Positions 6,921 through 10,386 of a stretch of 10,386 nt of DNA are shown here, piece after piece (position 1 is the first letter of the stretch; every line of letters starts with the position of its first letter). The position numbers and the translations under genes are program-made. Source of the stretch: Sphingomonadales bacterium (GTDB taxonomy: Bacteria; Pseudomonadota; Alphaproteobacteria; Sphingomonadales; Sphingomonadaceae); contig RDXA01000404.1 of NCBI GenBank assembly GCA_004292705.1, positions 1 to 10,386 of the forward strand, given 5' to 3'. A model generated the notes under the pieces. It saw only the letters and a list, made by a program, of their open reading frames with translations. It had not been told where the DNA came from and made no database searches.

Positions 6921-7624
6921 ACTCGCTCGAACCCCTCGCCTATGCCGATGATGCGACTGTGCTGACCGGGTGGTTGGCGCGGCCCATTGGCAGAGCGCGT
7001 GCAGCGGTAGCAGTGTTCCCGACTTTCATGAACACTAGCCCCGGCATCGAGGCCAAGGCGCGAGCGCTGGCCGATGCCGGGTGCATTGCTTTGGTGGCGG
7101 ACTTCTACGGCCCGGGTGCACCGCATGATGCACAAAGCGCCTTTGAGGCGATGGAGCGGCTGCGGGCCGATCCCGTGGCAATGCGCCGACGGCTGCGGGT
7201 GACACTCACGGCGCTGACCGAGGCTGCGCCAGGCTTGCCAATGATCGCCATTGGTTTCTGCCTCGGCGGTATGGCGGTGCTGGAACTGGCCCGTGACGGT
7301 GCAGATCTGGCCCTCGTCGCAAGCTTTCACGGCCTGCTGGCTACGCCGCATCCCGCAAACGGCCCCGTTACCCCGCGCATTCTGGTGTGCCACGGCGATG
7401 CAGACTCGCTCGTTCCCCGCACCGACGTGATAGCCTTCTGGGAAGAGATGACCAACGTCGGCGCCAACTGGCACTTCATGTCATTTGGCGGGGTCGAGCA
7501 TGGTTTCACCAATCCGCTCACCCCTGCGCGCACGCCGAACCCCGCCTATAATGCCCTCGCTGACCGGCAATCGTGGACCGCTTTGATGCACCTTATCGAT
7601 GAGCACGCGCCGCTTCCGGCATAG
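6917..7624 (+). CDS. Dienelactone hydrolase family protein
   Basis: An alpha/beta hydrolase of 235 residues in the dienelactone hydrolase family, probably cytoplasmic. The nucleophile elbow is 'GFCLGG' with Cys115, the acid is Asp163 in 'CHGDADSLVP' (158-167), and the base is His195 in 'GGVEHGFT' (191-198), giving the Cys-Asp-His triad of the family. By eye, the glutamate that holds the thiolate in true dienelactone hydrolase (QEIFG motif) aligns with Pro35 in 'AVFPTFMN', so chlorocatechol-type activity is doubtful. It is better called a family member of unknown substrate. The start is GTG at 6917, overlapping the cysK stop as GTGA; translation is therefore likely coupled. It is the last gene of the operon. 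No clear hairpin terminator is seen in the 75 bases after it. Confidence 0.88.
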   Translation: MNSLEPLAYADDATVLTGWLARPIGRARAAVAVFPTFMNTSPGIEAKARALADAGCIALVADFYGPGAPHDAQSAFEAMERLRADPVAMRRRLRVTLTALTEAAPGLPMIAIGFCLGGMAVLELARDGADLALVASFHGLLATPHPANGPVTPRILVCHGDADSLVPRTDVIAFWEEMTNVGANWHFMSFGGVEHGFTNPLTPARTPNPAYNALADRQSWTALMHLIDEHAPLPA

Positions 7625-7699
7625 ACCTATTCCTTAACTCGCTGGCCGCTACTCCCTCTGCACGACGACATCAGTGTCTCTGCTTGGGAAACGCCGCAC

Positions 7700-8242
7700 A
7701 TGAAATTCATCAAGCTGGAATCGCGCGGCGGCAATTATCTGGTTGTTGCTCAGAACGTCGCTTGGCTTCGTACTGCGGAGAACGGCCAGACGAGCGTGGG
7801 CATTGTCGGCGGACAGCCCTTGCTGGTAGTGGGATCGATCGAAGAGGTGGCGGCGAAGATTCTGGCCGAGACAGCGGCTAAAGGTGTACCAACCGACGTC
7901 CCGCCTGCGCCGGTTGTGGTGCCCGCAACATCACCCGCCGAGACGGAGCTTGCGCCAGTTCAGGCGTCGGCACCTCAGTCTGATCCTGACCCCGAACCTG
8001 AACCTGAACCTGAACCTGAACCCGAGGTCAAAGCGGCATCGGCTACGATGGCTCCGGACCAAACCCCGACTCCGCCTGCCCCCCCGCCCGCGCCTTCTGC
8101 TCATGCTGCCAAGTCCGCACCGGCCCGCGCACGATCCGTCCCGGCGCGCTCCGCAAGCCTTTGGGAGCGTTCAACGCCTTCCACCGGCAAGGGGCTCAAG
8201 ATCAAGACAGACTCGCAGCGGATGATGGGATTACTGGAATAG
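7700..8242 (+). CDS. Protein of unknown function with Pro-Glu repeat linker
   Basis: I do not recognise a characterised family. The 180 residues divide into three parts. An N-terminal segment (1-56) is compact and beta-rich looking: 'MKFIKLESRGGNYLVVAQNV', then 'GIVGGQPLLVVGSIEEVAAK'. A low-complexity Ala/Pro-rich linker (about 57-150) contains (Pro-Glu)6 preceded by Pro-Asp at 96-109. A basic then amphipathic tail follows (151-180, 'LWERSTPSTGKGLKIKTDSQ'). The N-terminal layout faintly recalls the small FlbD-like family (IKL...NG...VN...I ... V..SIEEV), but this is too weak for a call. There is no signal peptide or membrane helix. The start ATG at 7700 follows a weak GGGA at 7686-7689. It stands alone between the DLH gene and the M20 gene on the same strand, 75 and 86 bases away. 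The coding call rests on the frame's length, Ala/Pro-rich but sensible composition, and a well-formed N-terminus. Confidence 0.72.
   Translation: MKFIKLESRGGNYLVVAQNVAWLRTAENGQTSVGIVGGQPLLVVGSIEEVAAKILAETAAKGVPTDVPPAPVVVPATSPAETELAPVQASAPQSDPDPEPEPEPEPEPEVKAASATMAPDQTPTPPAPPPAPSAHAAKSAPARARSVPARSASLWERSTPSTGKGLKIKTDSQRMMGLLE
7985..8026 (+). repeat. In-frame hexanucleotide tandem repeat encoding Pro-Glu
   Basis: Seven 6-base units lie in register with the reading frame: CCTGAC, CCCGAA, four identical CCTGAA units (7997-8020) and CCCGAG. They encode one Pro-Asp and six Pro-Glu pairs. The four identical units suggest recent expansion by slippage, and the outer units have drifted. A change in copy number would keep the frame and only alter linker length. 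Confidence 0.85.
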
Positions 8243-8314
8243 CTCAGCGGCTCGCGGCGGATGTAACAGCCTTTGCGAATGCGAGCCTGCCTGATACCTG
8301 TCGACCTGACATAC

Positions 8315-8320
8315 AGGAGG
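8315..8320 (+). promoter_or_regulatory. Strong Shine-Dalgarno site fixing the M20 gene start
   Basis: AGGAGG lies 8 bases before the ATG at 8329. It selects this start over longer in-frame possibilities that begin inside the preceding gene, and it places a signal peptide at the N-terminus. Confidence 0.8.
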
Positions 8321-8328
8321 GACAGGAC

Positions 8329-9834
8329 ATGACACGAAGGTTGCCCGGTTTAGGCATGGTGGCGGCAATCGCCCTTGCTGCGGTGCCACTCGCCGCTGAA
8401 ACCCCCGACCGCGCGCAAATCGTGACCACCGTGGATGCGCAGCATGATGCGACGGTCAAGGCCCTGCAGGACTGGGTAGCCCTCCCCACGATTGCGGCAG
8501 AAAAACGCGGCACGCCGGAAGGTGCGGAATACATGCGTAAGCTGGCGCTCGATGCCGGGTTTCAGCAGGCGAAAGTCATCCCGACTGACGGGGTGCCAGC
8601 AGTGTTTGCCACGCTTGATGCGGGGGCCAAAACTACGGTCGGCATCTACTTCATGTATGATGTGAAGCAGTTCGACCCCGCGGAATGGAATTCCCCGCCG
8701 CTGGATGCCAAACTGGTCGAACGTCCGGGCGAAGGCACCGCTATCGTCGGGCGCGGGGTAGTCAACCAGAAGGGGCCGCAAATCGCCTTCCTCGCCGCAA
8801 TCAAGGCGATCCAGGCCAGCGGGCGCAAGCTGCCCGTCAATCTGGTGCTGGTAGCTGAAGGCGAAGAGGAAGTCGCCTCGACCCATTTCGATCAGGTCGT
8901 CGCAGTGCCCGAAGTGCAAGGGGCACTTTCAAAAGCGATCGGTGTGTTCATTCCCGCAGCCAATCAGAACAGGGACGGAAGCGCGGGAATCACCTTGGGG
9001 GCCAAGGGCGCGGTCGAGTTTCAACTGGTGGTGGGCGGGGAGACGTCGGACAAGTATCCCAAGACCGACATCCACTCGTCCAACCACGCCCGCATTGAAA
9101 GCCCGGCATGGCGGCTGGTCAAGGCACTGGACACTTTGGTCGCCGATGACGGCCACACCCCCGCGATCGATGGGTGGTTTGAAAACGTCCAACCGTTGAC
9201 CGCGCGGCAGAAGGAACTGATTGCCCAGAGTGTAAAGCCAGGCGCGGAAGCGGGGGAAAAAGCTCTGCTCGGCGTCGGTCGATGGATCGATGATGAGGCT
9301 TATGTCACCAGCCTCGAACGGTTTTTCTCGCAGCCGACGGTCAACATTCAGGGGCTTGTTGCCGGCTACACCGGTGAAGGCGGCAAGACCGTGCTGCCGG
9401 GCCGCGCCGAGGCCAAGCTGGAATTCCGCCTTGTGCCGAACATGACCAAGGACGAGGCCGTCACCAAACTGCGCGCGCATCTGGCCAAGCGCGGGTTTAA
9501 CGATGTGCACGTCACAGTCTCGGGCGGTTATGGCCCGAACGAGACCGACGAGGACTCCATCCTCATCCGCGCCCAGAAGCAGATGTTTGACGAAAGCGGC
9601 GTCCCCTACACAATCCGCCCGCGCAATGCTGGGAGCTGGCCGGGGGTGGTGTTCAACGGCCCGCCGCTGAACCTGCCGGCTTCACAATTCGGCCTCGGCC
9701 GCGGTGGCGGCGCGCATGCACCGAACGAATGGTTCCTGATCGAAAGCACCGATCCCAAGGTCTATGGCCTCGACGAAGTGACGATGGCTTATGTGGACTA
9801 TCTCTACGCCCTGGCAGAGGAAGCCGCAAAGTAA
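8329..9834 (+). CDS. Secreted M20-family metallopeptidase homologue with altered metal site
   Basis: The 501-residue protein has a signal peptide ('MTRRLPGLGMVAAIALAAVP', likely cut after Ala23 in LAA-E), so it is exported to the periplasm. The M20 peptidase/deacylase fold is clear: 'EWNSPP' (119-124), 'EGEEEVAS' (177-184), the lid-domain region with 'DIHSS' (247-251), 'KTVLPGRAEAKLEFRLVP' (353-370) and 'GAHAPNE' (461-467). Compared with the usual M20 ligands, the HxD motif is Met109-Tyr-Asp111, the GRGxxD aspartate is Asn146 in 'GRGVVNQKGP', and the later SD aspartate aligns by eye with Ala210. Glu180/Glu181 and His463 are kept. Normal members use two zinc or manganese ions to cut dipeptides or N-acyl groups. 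Here metal binding may be lost or changed, so peptidase activity should not be assumed. The gene is monocistronic or follows the 7700 gene, and ends at a strong terminator. Confidence 0.88.
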   Translation: MTRRLPGLGMVAAIALAAVPLAAETPDRAQIVTTVDAQHDATVKALQDWVALPTIAAEKRGTPEGAEYMRKLALDAGFQQAKVIPTDGVPAVFATLDAGAKTTVGIYFMYDVKQFDPAEWNSPPLDAKLVERPGEGTAIVGRGVVNQKGPQIAFLAAIKAIQASGRKLPVNLVLVAEGEEEVASTHFDQVVAVPEVQGALSKAIGVFIPAANQNRDGSAGITLGAKGAVEFQLVVGGETSDKYPKTDIHSSNHARIESPAWRLVKALDTLVADDGHTPAIDGWFENVQPLTARQKELIAQSVKPGAEAGEKALLGVGRWIDDEAYVTSLERFFSQPTVNIQGLVAGYTGEGGKTVLPGRAEAKLEFRLVPNMTKDEAVTKLRAHLAKRGFNDVHVTVSGGYGPNETDEDSILIRAQKQMFDESGVPYTIRPRNAGSWPGVVFNGPPLNLPASQFGLGRGGGAHAPNEWFLIESTDPKVYGLDEVTMAYVDYLYALAEEAAK

Positions 9835-9849
9835 CCAGACCAAACACGA

Positions 9850-9884
9850 AAAGGGCCGCCCTGCATAGCGCGGGGCGGCCCTTT
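9850..9884. terminator. Bidirectional rho-independent terminator
   Basis: AAAGGGCCGCCC (9850-9861) pairs perfectly with GGGCGGCCCTTT (9873-9884), giving a 12-bp GC-rich stem with an 11-base loop. T-rich sequence follows on both strands (TTTCTCGTT on plus, TTTTCGTGTTTG on minus). It sits between the converging M20 and acyl-CoA dehydrogenase genes and should end both transcripts. Confidence 0.9.
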
Positions 9885-9908
9885 CTCGTTCGGGCATCGG
9901 GCGTTGGC

Positions 9909-10386
9909 TTACGCCGCTGTGGCGAAGGCCTCGGCCGGGAGCTTCATCATATATTCGCTGCCCGCTTCGAGCTTGCGGCGCAGCGCGCCCGCATCGGGGA
10001 GGAAGCGTTCGGCGTAGTAATTGGCCGAGACCAGCTTGGCTTCGTAGAACGCTTTGTCCTCGGGCTCGCCCACCAGCTTGCCGAGAGCAACCTTGGCCAT
10101 CTTCAGCCAGAAGAAGCCGAGCGTCACGATGCCCATGATGTGCATGTAGTGATGCGCGCCTGCGCCAAGGTGGTTCGGATTGGCCATAGCGTTCTGCATG
10201 AACCACATGGTGGCCGCCTTCTGCTCGCCCAGCGCCTTTTCGAGGCGTTCGGCGACAGGCTTCAGGGTCTCGTCCTGCTTGGCGCTGGCGATTTCCTCGT
10301 CGATCATGGCGAAGAACGCCTGGATCGCCTTGCCGCCACCAGCTGCCAGCTTACGGCCGCACAGGTCCATCGCCTGCACGCCATTG
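9909..10386 (-). CDS. Acyl-CoA dehydrogenase, C-terminal part (cut by window edge)
   Basis: The final 158 residues of a FAD-dependent acyl-CoA dehydrogenase of the long (about 600-residue) type that carries an extra C-terminal domain (acetyl-CoA dehydrogenase C-terminal-like), as in proteins annotated as DmdC or broad acyl-CoA dehydrogenases. The fragment enters as 'NGVQAMDLCGRKLAAGGGKA', the usual junction into this domain. It continues with helical segments 'KALGEQKAATMWFMQNAM', 'HYMHIMGIVTLGFFWLKMA' and 'FYEAKLVSANYYAERFLPD', and ends '...KLPAEAFATAA' with TAA at 9911-9909. The catalytic and FAD domains lie beyond the window, so substrate chain length cannot be judged. Any ATG or GTG inside this fragment is internal, not a start. 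The gene faces the M20 gene across a bidirectional terminator. The role is beta-oxidation-type acyl-CoA desaturation. Confidence 0.9.
   Translation of the reverse strand, partial: NGVQAMDLCGRKLAAGGGKAIQAFFAMIDEEIASAKQDETLKPVAERLEKALGEQKAATMWFMQNAMANPNHLGAGAHHYMHIMGIVTLGFFWLKMAKVALGKLVGEPEDKAFYEAKLVSANYYAERFLPDAGALRRKLEAGSEYMMKLPAEAFATAA

Noticed and set aside
8297..8326. CCTGTC / GACAGG pairing that could hide the M20 ribosome binding site
   Set aside because: The stem is only 6 bp, the loop is 18 bases, and a competing 5-bp pairing exists. This is too weak to call a riboswitch or thermosensor.
8161..8328. Longer start for the M20 gene inside the preceding gene
   Set aside because: AGGAGG at 8315-8320 with ideal spacing to the ATG at 8329, and the signal peptide that follows, decide the shorter form.

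Overview
The window looks like a GC-rich alphaproteobacterial chromosome, most likely from the order Sphingomonadales (Erythrobacteraceae or a relative). That placement rests on remembered protein style, not on a search. Pointers are the 'FIDRQIVNILAEPIARDL' type MFS transporter, the DUF1343 and DOMON-like proteins near tyrS, the M20 protein with a 'YFMYDVKQ' motif and the long-form acyl-CoA dehydrogenase. No transposase, integrase, phage gene, tRNA, rRNA or CRISPR array is visible. The region reads as ordinary chromosome with genes on both strands.

Left part (1-3000). On the minus strand, a NamZ/DUF1343 family protein (exo-beta-N-acetylmuramidase family) is followed 95 bases later by a spinster-type MFS transporter that runs off the left edge. 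Divergent from NamZ is tspO. It converges on, and overlaps by 4 bases, a minus-strand gene for a DOMON-like domain protein. NamZ plus a transporter suggests cell-wall sugar salvage, which is inference.

Middle (3000-7630). tyrS (tyrosyl-tRNA synthetase) is divergent from the DOMON-like gene. It is followed by a small single-domain PilZ protein, which has a strong ribosome binding site and a GTG start. A 9-bp perfect inverted repeat precedes a tightly packed operon: an MFS exporter of the EntS/MFS_3 type, cysteine synthase cysK, and a dienelactone hydrolase family protein. The stop and start codons in this operon overlap (ATGA, then GTGA).

Right part (7630-10386). A protein of unknown function has a short conserved-looking N-terminal domain and a proline-rich linker that contains a Pro-Glu hexanucleotide repeat. 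It is followed by a secreted M20-family peptidase homologue in which three of the five expected metal ligands appear to be replaced. A strong bidirectional hairpin terminator separates this gene from the C-terminal part of a convergent acyl-CoA dehydrogenase that runs off the right edge.

The item most worth a second look is the M20 protein with the altered metal site. Next come the unknown Pro-Glu repeat protein and the NamZ-transporter pair. I did not find a clearly new multi-gene system.
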